9,971 nucleotides of DNA, from positions 1 to 9,971 of the forward strand of contig JBFXGJ010000055.1 in the NCBI GenBank assembly GCA_050178135.1, read 5' to 3'. Source of the stretch: UBA288 sp050178135. Its GTDB lineage: Archaea > Halobacteriota > Methanomicrobia > Methanomicrobiales > Methanospirillaceae. The notes beneath the pieces were generated by a model. The model was not told the origin of the DNA and made no database searches. It saw nothing but the letters and a program-made list of their open reading frames with translations. This document shows, piece by piece, positions 1 to 6,553 of this stretch (position 1 is its first letter; each line of letters starts with the position of its first letter). Made by a program: the position numbers and the translations under genes.

Positions 1-733
1 TCGAGGTCGCCTCGGGCGACGTTGGTTCCCCGGTCGGCAGGGGCACGGTGGTACGGGGCGTGGTCGTCTCGATGGTCGTGGCGACGCTCGTCACGGTCGC
101 GGGACGGGTGGTGGGCGAATCCGTCACGGTGGGTTTTGCCGTCTCGTCCGGCGTGGTATCGACCGGGACGGGAGGCGTCGATACGGTCGTCCTGGTTGCG
201 GTGGGAACGGGTGTCACCCCGGTCGGCCGGACGGTCGTGGCTGGGGGGCTCGACGGCGAGACAGTGGGGGTCGGCATCGTTGTCACCGTCTCGTCGGTCC
301 CTGCGGTCGTGACGGGGGTGACCGAGGGGATCTGGGCAAAGGGCACGGTCTCCGGCGTCCAGGAGGAGACCGGGGGGTTCTCCGGGCTCGCGGTCGGGTC
401 GGACGCGGTGGACCGGGTCGTGGTCGACGGCACGGTCGAACGTGTCGTCGTCGTTCTGGTCGTTGCCGGTGCCGTTGTCGCCGGCTGCTCATCCGGCGTG
501 TCATCACCTGGTGTCGGTACCGGCGGCACCACCCAGTCCGCCGCGATCGGGGTGGGTGGCGAGGCGGCACTGGTGTTCGGGGCCTCATCGGACCCGGTTG
601 CGTTCCCTGCATTGGGCAGGATCGTCGCAACCGCGAACGGAAGGGCGGGCGAGACGAAGGCCGCGGCGAAGAGCACGATGCAGGTGACGACACCGACGGT
701 GATCAGGGTCCTGAGGGTGTGTTCGTCCTGCAT
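1..733 (-). CDS. Thr/Pro/Ser-rich secreted or membrane-anchored protein, C-terminus beyond window
   Basis: Read on the minus strand from the ATG at 733-731, the frame stays open to the left edge, giving 244 residues with no stop, so the gene is partial. Residues 1-7 are polar (MQDEHTL). Residues 8-39 are strongly hydrophobic and could be a signal peptide or membrane anchor. No lipobox or pilin-type cleavage motif is evident. From about residue 45 the chain is low-complexity, dominated by Thr, Pro, Ser and Val, with runs such as TTRTTTTRSTVPSTTTRS and many PT/TP/TT steps. Two N-glycosylation sequons are visible (N44-A-T, N53-T-S). This composition is typical of extended, possibly glycosylated stalks or linkers on archaeal surface proteins. 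No enzymatic domain is visible; any folded domain or C-terminal anchor would lie beyond the window. The function is unknown. The opposite strand is also open here (48-737), but it encodes only a Gly/Val-rich mirror of the Thr/Pro codons. The start is the only ATG upstream of the hydrophobic segment; no good ribosome binding site precedes it. Confidence 0.8.
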   Translation of the reverse strand, partial: MQDEHTLRTLITVGVVTCIVLFAAAFVSPALPFAVATILPNAGNATGSDEAPNTSAASPPTPIAADWVVPPVPTPGDDTPDEQPATTAPATTRTTTTRSTVPSTTTRSTASDPTASPENPPVSSWTPETVPFAQIPSVTPVTTAGTDETVTTMPTPTVSPSSPPATTVRPTGVTPVPTATRTTVSTPPVPVDTTPDETAKPTVTDSPTTRPATVTSVATTIETTTPRTTVPLPTGEPTSPEATS

Positions 734-926
734 ATGAATGGCGGATGGTTCTCCAGGCTGATTAAGGTTGTGACAGGTTTCCTCGCTCCCGCCAGGGGTG
801 GGGCGCTGACGGCTCACTATGGGCCCCCACTCACATAAAATGACCGATAAATATTTCATGTATGATTTCGCAGGATCGATCTGATGGGTCTATAGCGGTT
901 CTGCATGGGTCACAACGACCTGGTGC
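734..926. promoter_or_regulatory. Divergent intergenic region with AT-rich promoter candidates
   Basis: This 193-base gap lies between the Thr/Pro-rich gene (leftward) and the methyltransferase gene (rightward). On the plus strand, ATAAATATTT at 848-857 stands out from the GC-rich surroundings and is a good TATA-box candidate. It would place a transcription start near 875-880 and leave a leader of about 50-75 bases before the methyltransferase. On the minus strand, a weaker CTTAATC near 760-766 lies about 27 bases before the ATG at 733, so that gene might be leaderless. No open frame in the gap looks like a gene. Promoter calls rest on pattern and spacing only. Confidence 0.5.
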
Positions 927-1925
927 ATGCCGTGGTATCCCCGGGACGATTGCATGGTCAACTCCCCGGTCCTGATCCGGGTGCAGGAGCGGCTCGACGC
1001 ACTCCTCACCCGGAGGCGCACCCCCTCTCCGGTGCTGGCTCCCCCGGACGAGCAGGCACTCGCCCGACACTACCGCGCATACCTGGAAAGCCCTTCGGGG
1101 CTCCGCCAGGTATACTACGATGGCACCCAGACTCCACGCGCACACCTCGACTACTTTGACGGGCTTCGGGACCGACTCTATCGGACCGGCGTGTCGATCA
1201 TCGATCGGCCGATCGAACTCGACGCCTTCAGGGCATGGAAGGAGCATTTCCCGGTGATCGATCGGTTTTACCGTCGTTTCGGCGACATCTGGATCGAGAA
1301 GTGCCTCGAGCACTACCTGGTTTCTCGCGAGCTCGGTCTCGTCCCCGGCGACACCTACATCGACGTGGCATCGGCCGGGAGCCCCTGGGCCCGCACCCTC
1401 CGTCACCAGGGTGTCAGTGCCTATCGGCTCGACCTGATCTACCGCCCCGGGGTCCACGGCATCAACATCGGCGGGGACGCGACGGGGTCGGGCCTGCCCG
1501 ATGAGTTCGCCCGCGCCCTCTCGATCCAGTGCGCGTTCGAGCTCTTTTATGGCAGGAACGACATCGGGTTCATGGAGGAGACCGCCCGCGTTCTCTGTGC
1601 CGGGGGGCGGGCAGCGGTCACGCCGCTCTATCTCGATGACGCCCACTTCGTCCTCCACAGCCCGCGAGTCCTGCCGCCGCCCGGCTCCGAGGAACCGGAC
1701 GCCGTGCGAGTCTGGCGCGACGACGGGGTATCGGCTCCCTTCTCACGCCACTACTCCCCCGAGTCCTTCGCCGCGAGGATCGCCGCTCACCTCCCGGGAC
1801 CTCTCCGGGGCCGGGTCGTCTACGTCCCGAACCTGGAGGAGGTGATGGAGACCTATCCGGACCAGCGGATCTACGGTTTTTTTACCTTCGTGATCGACCG
1901 GCCCGGCACGCCGATCTCATCCTGA
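927..1925 (+). CDS. SAM-dependent methyltransferase-like protein (class I fold)
   Basis: This 332-residue protein has a helical N-terminal region (about 1-130) followed by a class I methyltransferase-like core. Residues 144-154 (YIDVASAGSPW) sit where the glycine-rich SAM loop is expected, though the GxGxG pattern is degenerate. D169 in YRLDLIY fits the acidic residue at the end of strand 2. GGDAT (182-186) and LSIQCAFELF (198-207) fit the segment leading to motif IV, and EETARVLCAGGRAAV (217-231) resembles the helix, glycine turn and strand that follow in the Methyltransf_11 type. The methyl acceptor cannot be told from sequence. The start is uncertain: the ATG at 927 gives 332 residues, while the in-frame ATG at 954 gives 323 (MVNSPVLIRVQERL...). 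Neither has a convincing ribosome binding site, and an in-frame TGA at 882-884 limits any upstream extension. The gene is a single unit: the upstream neighbour is divergent and the downstream acetyltransferase is convergent. It may instead be a non-catalytic member of the fold, given the degenerate loop. Confidence 0.75.
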   Translation: MPWYPRDDCMVNSPVLIRVQERLDALLTRRRTPSPVLAPPDEQALARHYRAYLESPSGLRQVYYDGTQTPRAHLDYFDGLRDRLYRTGVSIIDRPIELDAFRAWKEHFPVIDRFYRRFGDIWIEKCLEHYLVSRELGLVPGDTYIDVASAGSPWARTLRHQGVSAYRLDLIYRPGVHGINIGGDATGSGLPDEFARALSIQCAFELFYGRNDIGFMEETARVLCAGGRAAVTPLYLDDAHFVLHSPRVLPPPGSEEPDAVRVWRDDGVSAPFSRHYSPESFAARIAAHLPGPLRGRVVYVPNLEEVMETYPDQRIYGFFTFVIDRPGTPISS

Positions 1926-1978
1926 CGGGACGTCGTCATCGCGCGTGCCCTCGGTGGAGAACCGTATCCCTGACGACA

Positions 1979-1991
1979 GGTCCGCAGGACC
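1979..1991. terminator. Short inverted repeat between convergent genes
   Basis: GGTCC-gca-GGACC is a perfect 5-base-pair stem with a 3-base loop. It lies in the 85-base gap between the ends of the methyltransferase and acetyltransferase genes. No T-run follows on either strand, so a role in termination is only a possibility; nothing else is visible in this gap. Confidence 0.2.
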
Positions 1992-2010
1992 GGATCTGCT
2001 TTCGGAGGGG

Positions 2011-2526
2011 TCAGCGGTGGCGTTCAAAGGCGATGGTACCCGGTTCGCCCACGTCGGCACTGCCCCGGGAAAAGCCGTTCTTCTCCAGGACCCGGATGGA
2101 GGCGAAGCGATCGGGGTAGGTGTATGCGACAACCCACTGTATCCCCGGGTCCTGGAACGCGAACTCGATCAGCGCCTCGATCGCCTCGGTTCCGAGACCT
2201 CGCCCCTGCCACTCCTCGAGGAGTGCATACCCGATCATCGCCCGTTCCGGCGACTCTCGGAGGATGCCCCCGCTGCCGACCAGGGTGCGTCCGCCCTCCT
2301 CCCGGAGGACCCAGTAGAAACTGAAAAAGCCTGACCCCGGGTCGGAAGAGAGGGCGATGAACTCGCGGAGCGTCTCGTCGTCCATGAACTCGGGTGGCCA
2401 GGCGGGGGGGACCCGGGCATCGAGACAGTTCTCCAGCGCGGCGCGGTCCTCGAGGTCGAACCGGAAGAGATCGGGGGTGCCACGCAGGAGCTCGAGACGG
2501 GCGGTATGGAGGGCGCAGGGCCTCAT
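2011..2526 (-). CDS. GNAT-family N-acetyltransferase (RimJ/RimL-like)
   Basis: This is a 171-residue protein, a usual length for a single-domain GNAT enzyme that transfers an acetyl group from acetyl-CoA to an amine. The N-terminal phrase LHTARLELLRG (6-16) is typical of the RimJ/RimL-like subgroup (Acetyltransf_3). GYALLEEWQGRGLGTEAIEA (99-118) is motif A, with QGRGLG as the pyrophosphate-binding loop. Residues 142-152 (ASIRVLEKNGF) match the conserved Asn-and-Lys helix near the C-terminus. The acceptor could be a protein N-terminus or a small molecule; sequence alone does not decide. ATG 2526 is the only usable start, since the frame upstream is open only to 2571 and has no ATG or GTG. No Shine-Dalgarno sequence is seen. 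A weak TATA-like GTCTATCTTC near 2552-2562 would fit a leaderless message. The gene is on the same strand as the upstream membrane-protein gene but 175 bases away, so it need not be co-transcribed. Confidence 0.88.
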   Translation of the reverse strand: MRPCALHTARLELLRGTPDLFRFDLEDRAALENCLDARVPPAWPPEFMDDETLREFIALSSDPGSGFFSFYWVLREEGGRTLVGSGGILRESPERAMIGYALLEEWQGRGLGTEAIEALIEFAFQDPGIQWVVAYTYPDRFASIRVLEKNGFSRGSADVGEPGTIAFERHR

Positions 2527-2701
2527 CCAGAGGCGTCGACGCTGGAGGTGATGAAGATAGACCTGTCCCCGTCACCCGTTCCCCGGGCAATCTCTCTCGG
2601 TGTCAACCAGGGGGTCCTGCCGGCACATTCGTGGCCAGCGAGGGTCCGATGCCCTTCGGAGCGTGACAGGCCCGGTTTTGGTCCGTTTGTTCCCGGTGCC
2701 G

Positions 2702-3334
2702 TTAACCCGTGGCGTCTTCAAGTGCCGGCACGGTGAGTCGGCCGTGCTGCCGCAAGTGGGCCCATGCGTCCGCCGCCGTCTTGAGAAGGAGGAAGACAAC
2801 GACCAGTGCAAGGGAGGTGTAGATGCCCGGGCCGGAGAAGAGGGCGGTCGCGAATCCCCCGAGAATGATCGTCAGGTGCATCGGCACGATCCGGTAGTAG
2901 GGCTCGATAAAGAGCTCGTCCGGGCTGCGCGCCTCCCGCGTCCGGAACCAGAGGTAGGAGACCAGGTGGTTCAGGAAGAAGACGCCCGCCCCGAACAGGA
3001 TGCCCAGGAGGTCCGAGATGCCGTAGGTCCCGAAGAGTGCGAAGGCGAGGATGAAGACGAAGTACACGACATGGAAGAGTCCGTAGTGGAACGTGAAGAA
3101 GCCGGCGAGGAAGATTCGGCGGACGGGTGATGCATCCCCCTCCTCGCCGGATGGGACGCGCGTGCGCAGGATACGAATGAAGGTGAAGAGGCCGATCGTC
3201 ACCGACTGGCACCAGTAGACGAGGAGGACGGTCCCGAGCTCCCATCGCTGGGCGACGGCGAGGACGAGCGTGATGCCGTTTGCCAGGAGGAGCGCGATAA
3301 GAGGTGGATCTGCCGGAGCCCCGGTGCGTTGCAC
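2702..3334 (-). CDS. Multi-span membrane protein resembling DUF6498
   Basis: This is a 210-residue integral membrane protein with about five to six hydrophobic segments (roughly 11-28, 35-53, 74-101, 107-130, 149-168 and 171-187) and a charged C-terminal tail. The second segment (VLLVYWCQSVTIGLFTFIRI, 37-56), followed by FHYGLFHVVYFVF (82-94) with H83 and H88, resembles the DUF6498 family as I remember it, which has an LLYW...E/Q...IG...N/I pattern then a HYG...H motif. No function is established for that family. I chose the GTG at 3334-3332 because it falls just before the first membrane span. The same frame is open up to 3598, but that longer N-terminus is basic, low-complexity and would overlap the opposing ATPase gene. 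The GTG lies 26 bases from the centre of a TATA-like box, supporting a leaderless start. It is divergent from the P-type ATPase and may be regulated with it. A folding or accessory role for the pump is speculation. Confidence 0.75.
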   Translation of the reverse strand: MQRTGAPADPPLIALLLANGITLVLAVAQRWELGTVLLVYWCQSVTIGLFTFIRILRTRVPSGEEGDASPVRRIFLAGFFTFHYGLFHVVYFVFILAFALFGTYGISDLLGILFGAGVFFLNHLVSYLWFRTREARSPDELFIEPYYRIVPMHLTIILGGFATALFSGPGIYTSLALVVVFLLLKTAADAWAHLRQHGRLTVPALEDATG

Positions 3335-3355
3335 GAAAGAGTGGTCACCGTTCGA

Positions 3356-3363
3356 CGATATAG
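3356..3363 (-). promoter_or_regulatory. TATA-like box for the DUF6498-like gene
   Basis: On the minus strand this reads CTATATCG, an AT-rich island centred 26 bases before the GTG at 3334. That is the usual distance between an archaeal TATA box and the transcription start, implying a leaderless message. No ribosome binding site precedes the GTG, which agrees. Confidence 0.5.
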
Positions 3364-3381
3364 CCTCGACGGCCGCTGTCT

Positions 3382-3393
3382 TCAAATATCTTT
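3382..3393 (+). promoter_or_regulatory. TATA-like box for the P-type ATPase gene
   Basis: TCAAATATCTTT is centred about 27 bases before the ATG at 3414, the normal archaeal TATA-to-start-site distance. No Shine-Dalgarno sequence lies before that ATG, so the message is probably leaderless. The box supports 3414 over the upstream in-frame ATG at 3270. Confidence 0.55.
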
Positions 3394-3413
3394 GTGATCG
3401 AAGACGAACTGTA

Positions 3414-6059
3414 ATGGAAGTGGTGGAGACGACGGCCTGGCACGCGCTCCCGGCAGCCGATGTCGAGGACCGGCTTGGGACCGGCCCCGCCGGCCTCGAT
3501 GCGGTGGAAGTGGCGGCCCGGAGGGAGCGGTTCGGGCCGAACCGCCTCCCGGAGAGGACTCCCCCGGGGCCGGCCCTCCTCTTTCTTCGCCAGTTCAAGA
3601 GCCCACTGATCTACGTGCTGATCGTGGCCGCCCTCGTCGCCTTCGCGCTCGGCGATTTACGGGACGCCGCCTTCATCATGGTGGTCGTCCTGCTGAACGC
3701 CCTGGTCGGGGCGTACCAGGAGTGGAAGGCCGAGAGCGCGGCCGAGGCCCTCCGCCACCTCCTCGAGACCGACGTGCGGGTCCGTCGAGGGGGCCGCGAC
3801 CGCACCGTTCCGGCCGTCGACCTGGTCCCGGGCGACCTGGTCCTGCTCGAGTCGGGGAACCGGGTGCCGGCGGACCTGCGCCTGGTCGAGGCCGCGGAAC
3901 TCGGCGTAGACGAATCGGCCCTTACGGGTGAGTCCCTCCCGGTCGAGAAGTCGGTCTCCCCGGTGCCCCCGGAGACACCGGTCGCCGAGCGCCGGTCCAT
4001 GGCCCACGCGGGCACGGTCGTCACCACGGGCCGGGGTGTCGGCTTCGTGGTGGGGACCGGCGTCGCGACCGAGTTCGGAGCGATCGCGGTTGCCGTGTCG
4101 GGGGCGGAGGGGACGAAGCCCCCGTTGATCGAGCGGATGGACCGGTTCGCCCGGACCGTCAGCATCGCTGTGGTGGGCGCCGCCGGACTGCTCGCAGTCG
4201 TGTCGCTCTGGCGGGGGGTACCGCTCGACGAGGTCTTCTTCGTCGCAGTCGCCCTCGCGGTCTCGGCGATCCCCGAGGGCCTCCCGGTCGCCCTGACCGT
4301 CGTCCTCTCGGTCGCGGCCTCGCGAATGGCCCGGCGGTCGGTGATCGTTCGCCGGATGGCGGCGGTCGAGGGGCTCGGCTCCTGCACCCTGATCGCGTCG
4401 GATAAGACCGGCACCCTGACGGTGAACCAGCAGACCCTCGAGACGGTCTGGCTCCCGGGAGCCGGCCGAATCGCCGCCGCCGACCTCCTCGCGGGGCGGG
4501 GCATCGACGACCGTTTCCGCCGGTTAGCCCGGACGGCGCTTGCCGCAAGCGAGGCGGTCGAGGTGGAGGGGGAGGAGGGCCCACGCATCATCGGCGACCC
4601 GGTCGACGCCGCCTTCCTCCGCTTCGGCCGGGGGTTGGGGGTCGACCCCGATGACGTCGGGGCCCGGGTCCTTGGCCGGATCCCGTACGAGTCCGAGCGC
4701 CGGTACGCGGCTGCCGTCGCCGCCGACCCCCACCACCCCGATGGACGGCCGATGGTCGCCGTGAAAGGGGCCGTCGAGGTCGTGCTCGGCCGCGCAGTGA
4801 GCATGTCCGGCCCCGGCGGGTTGGTTCCGATCGACCGTTCCCTGGTCGACGAGGCCTTTCTTGCCCTCTCCGCGGAGGGCTACCGGGTCCTCGCGGTCGC
4901 CGAGGGGCTCGTAGTTGACGGGACCCGTCCCGAGGACCTCGACGAGGCGTCGCTGCCGCCGCTCACGCTCCTGGGCCTCGCCGGGTTCATCGACCCCCTC
5001 AGGCCCGACGCTGTCGAGGCGGTCGAGGAGTGCCGGCAGGCAGGCGTCCGTGTCCTGATGGTCACCGGGGACCACCCGGTCACCGCGCTCGCGATCTCGC
5101 GGCAGCTCGGGATCGCCCGGGGCGAGGACGAGGTGGTGACCGGGGCCATGCTCTCCGCGTCGACGGACCCGGCCCTGATCGACCGGGCCCGGGTCTTTGC
5201 CCGGGTCACCCCACTGCAGAAACTCGACATCGTCGACGCCCTCCAGGCCCACGGTCACTTCGTCGCCGTCACCGGGGACGGGGTGAACGACGCCCCGGCC
5301 CTCCGGCAGGCGAACATCGGGGTGGCGATGGGCTCGGGCACAGACGTCGCCAAGGACGCAGCCTCGATGATCGTGACGGACGACCGTTTCACCTCGATCG
5401 TCGCCGGGATCGAGGAGGGGCGGTATGCGTACGACAACGTTCGGAAGGTGACCCTCCTCCTCGTCGCCACCGGTGCCGCCGAGGTGCTCCTTTTCACGTT
5501 CGCCCTCGTTGCAGGGTTGCCGACCCCGTTGTTCGCCGTCCAGCTCCTCTGGCTCAACCTGGTCACCGAGGGGCTCCAGCACATCGGGCTCGCTTTCGAA
5601 CCCGGGGAGACCGGCGCGATGGAGAGACCCCCACGCCCCCCCGACCAGCCGATCTTCGACCGGCTCATGGTGCGGCAGGTCCTCATCTCCGCTCTCACGA
5701 TGTCGGCGGTCGGGTTTGGCCTCTTCGCCTGGCTCCTGGGGAACGGGTGGGCGGAGGGCGACGCCCGGAACCTGCTGATACTCCTCTTTGTCCTCTTCGA
5801 GAACGTCCAGGTCTTCAACGCACGCTCTGAACGGGTCTCGGCCTTTCGGATCCCGCTCTCCCGGAACTGGCTGGTGGTCGCGGCAACCGCCGGGTCCATA
5901 CTGGTCCATGTGGGCGCGATGTATATCCCCCCGGTGGCGGAGACGCTCTCGATCGCGCCGGTGCCGCTCTCGTGGTGGAGTCTGCTCCTGCTCGTCGCCG
6001 CCAGCCTGCTCGCCGTGATGGAGCTTCATAAATGGGTGCTGGCCCGGCACCCGGCGTGA
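3414..6059 (+). CDS. P2-type cation-transporting ATPase
   Basis: This is an 881-residue pump that couples ATP hydrolysis, through an aspartyl-phosphate intermediate, to moving a cation across the cytoplasmic membrane. The order is: cation-ATPase N-terminal domain (about 1-60); membrane spans 1-2 (about 64-80 and 84-103); actuator domain with TGES at 171-174; spans 3-4 with PEGLP at 287-291; DKTGT with phospho-Asp D330; nucleotide-binding KGA at 451-453; hinge TGDGVND at 620-626; then spans 5-10. It is complete. Likely ion ligands by comparison with SERCA are E288, E690, N715, T718, E719 and E796. The position of SERCA N768 is Gly here, and that of D800 is Glu (NLVTEG). This places it in the P2 group (Ca2+, or Na+/K+-like), but the ion cannot be settled from sequence. 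I start it at ATG 3414 because of the TATA spacing; the frame runs up to an ATG at 3270, but that extension overlaps the divergent gene and lacks family similarity. Confidence 0.95.
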   Translation: MEVVETTAWHALPAADVEDRLGTGPAGLDAVEVAARRERFGPNRLPERTPPGPALLFLRQFKSPLIYVLIVAALVAFALGDLRDAAFIMVVVLLNALVGAYQEWKAESAAEALRHLLETDVRVRRGGRDRTVPAVDLVPGDLVLLESGNRVPADLRLVEAAELGVDESALTGESLPVEKSVSPVPPETPVAERRSMAHAGTVVTTGRGVGFVVGTGVATEFGAIAVAVSGAEGTKPPLIERMDRFARTVSIAVVGAAGLLAVVSLWRGVPLDEVFFVAVALAVSAIPEGLPVALTVVLSVAASRMARRSVIVRRMAAVEGLGSCTLIASDKTGTLTVNQQTLETVWLPGAGRIAAADLLAGRGIDDRFRRLARTALAASEAVEVEGEEGPRIIGDPVDAAFLRFGRGLGVDPDDVGARVLGRIPYESERRYAAAVAADPHHPDGRPMVAVKGAVEVVLGRAVSMSGPGGLVPIDRSLVDEAFLALSAEGYRVLAVAEGLVVDGTRPEDLDEASLPPLTLLGLAGFIDPLRPDAVEAVEECRQAGVRVLMVTGDHPVTALAISRQLGIARGEDEVVTGAMLSASTDPALIDRARVFARVTPLQKLDIVDALQAHGHFVAVTGDGVNDAPALRQANIGVAMGSGTDVAKDAASMIVTDDRFTSIVAGIEEGRYAYDNVRKVTLLLVATGAAEVLLFTFALVAGLPTPLFAVQLLWLNLVTEGLQHIGLAFEPGETGAMERPPRPPDQPIFDRLMVRQVLISALTMSAVGFGLFAWLLGNGWAEGDARNLLILLFVLFENVQVFNARSERVSAFRIPLSRNWLVVAATAGSILVHVGAMYIPPVAETLSIAPVPLSWWSLLLLVAASLLAVMELHKWVLARHPA

Positions 6060-6135
6060 GGTATCCCCGGACCTCGCCCCGGACCGACACCGACCCCGTA
6101 TGGTCCCTCCAGGCGTCCCGGTGCCCTCACCATGT

Positions 6136-6163
6136 ATTTTTAGGATATGAAAAACTCAAAAAG
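6136..6163. terminator. Bidirectional oligo-T terminator candidate
   Basis: Archaeal termination commonly uses T-runs on the coding strand. TTTTT at 6137-6141 is about 80 bases past the P-type ATPase stop on the plus strand. On the minus strand, A-runs at 6150-6154 and 6158-6162 read as two T5 runs separated by GAG, and they are the first clear T-runs I see after atpD in the leftward direction. The region could therefore end transcription from both sides. Confidence 0.45.
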
Positions 6164-6169
6164 GATCTA

Positions 6170-6181
6170 AAGAGATATATA
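6170..6181 (+). promoter_or_regulatory. BRE/TATA promoter for the small CxxC protein
   Basis: The purine-rich stretch AAGA (6170-6173) followed by GATATATA (6174-6181) is the clearest archaeal promoter in the window. It predicts a transcription start near 6203 and a leader of about 20 bases, enough to include the ribosome binding site at 6212-6217. Confidence 0.65.
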
Positions 6182-6211
6182 GGAACACGGGGGATACGCA
6201 AGCTAACCCAT

Positions 6212-6217
6212 GAGGTG
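6212..6217 (+). promoter_or_regulatory. Shine-Dalgarno site fixing the start at 6224
   Basis: GAGGTG lies six bases before the ATG at 6224, an ideal spacing. It decides this start over the upstream in-frame ATG at 6032, which would overlap the P-type ATPase gene. Confidence 0.65.
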
Positions 6218-6223
6218 GTGGGT

Positions 6224-6553
6224 ATGCCAGACGTCTCACGGACCGAGATAGGTCAGCGGATCTACCAGCTGACAAAGGAGAAGAGCGCCGAGCAGGCGCT
6301 CGAGAAGATCCGGGCCCACGTGGGGGCGCGGTGGGCGGAGTTCGATCGCCGGGAGATCGAGACCCTCAAGCGGCTCCTCGGGCAGGCCTGGACCTGTGTC
6401 GACTGCACGACCTGGGACCGGATTCCGTTCCAGGACTTCAGCTATGACGATGTCCGAAGGATCCTGAACACCGGCCGCTGGTCGGGGGACGACCTCGCCT
6501 CGGTAAATCGGCGAAGCGACGAGGTGGTCCGGATCCTCAGTGTGGGGGTTTAA
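6224..6553 (+). CDS. Small hypothetical protein with a CxxC pair
   Basis: I do not recognise this 109-residue protein. Residues 5-55 are charged and predicted helical (RTEIGQRIYQLTKEK...; EFDRREIETLKRLLGQ). A CVDC pair at 58-61 and a Trp-rich C-terminal half (WTCVDCTTWDRIPF, GRWSGDDL) follow. A single CxxC could be redox-active or half of a metal site, but there is no second pair in the chain. There is no signal peptide or membrane segment, so it is probably cytoplasmic. The start is supported by a promoter at 6170-6181 and a ribosome binding site at 6212-6217. Codon composition and base content match the neighbours, and the reading is not a mirror of a gene on the other strand. Its stop overlaps the stop of atpD on the opposite strand by 4 bases (6550-6553). 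The function is unknown; proximity to the ATP synthase operon is convergent and need not mean a shared role. Confidence 0.72.
   Translation: MPDVSRTEIGQRIYQLTKEKSAEQALEKIRAHVGARWAEFDRREIETLKRLLGQAWTCVDCTTWDRIPFQDFSYDDVRRILNTGRWSGDDLASVNRRSDEVVRILSVGV

Noticed and set aside
48..737. Plus-strand 229-codon open frame, Gly/Val-rich
   Set aside because: It is the reverse of the Thr/Pro-rich minus-strand gene: ACC and GAC codons become GGT and GTC. It has no family features, while the minus frame has a membrane segment followed by a coherent surface-protein composition.
831..1658. 275-codon minus-strand open frame opposite the methyltransferase
   Set aside because: No family features and no promoter; the plus strand shows methyltransferase motifs through the same bases.
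2544..2552. GGAGGTGAT on the plus strand, a full match to the 16S tail complement
   Set aside because: The only ATG is inside the match, with no suitably spaced start after it. The downstream frame (to 2736) is low-complexity and overlaps the end of the minus-strand membrane-protein gene.
3270..3413. Upstream extension of the P-type ATPase to the ATG at 3270
   Set aside because: The extra 48 residues do not resemble the family, would overlap the divergent gene, and ignore the TATA box 27 bases before 3414.
3611..4804. 397-codon minus-strand open frame opposite the P-type ATPase
   Set aside because: Arg/Ser/Thr-rich composition with no recognisable fold; a composition shadow of the true gene.
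4524..6050. 508-codon minus-strand open frame opposite the P-type ATPase
   Set aside because: GC-rich codons leave antisense frames free of stops. The product is rich in Gly, Asp, Arg and Pro with no domain, while the plus strand encodes every P-type ATPase motif.
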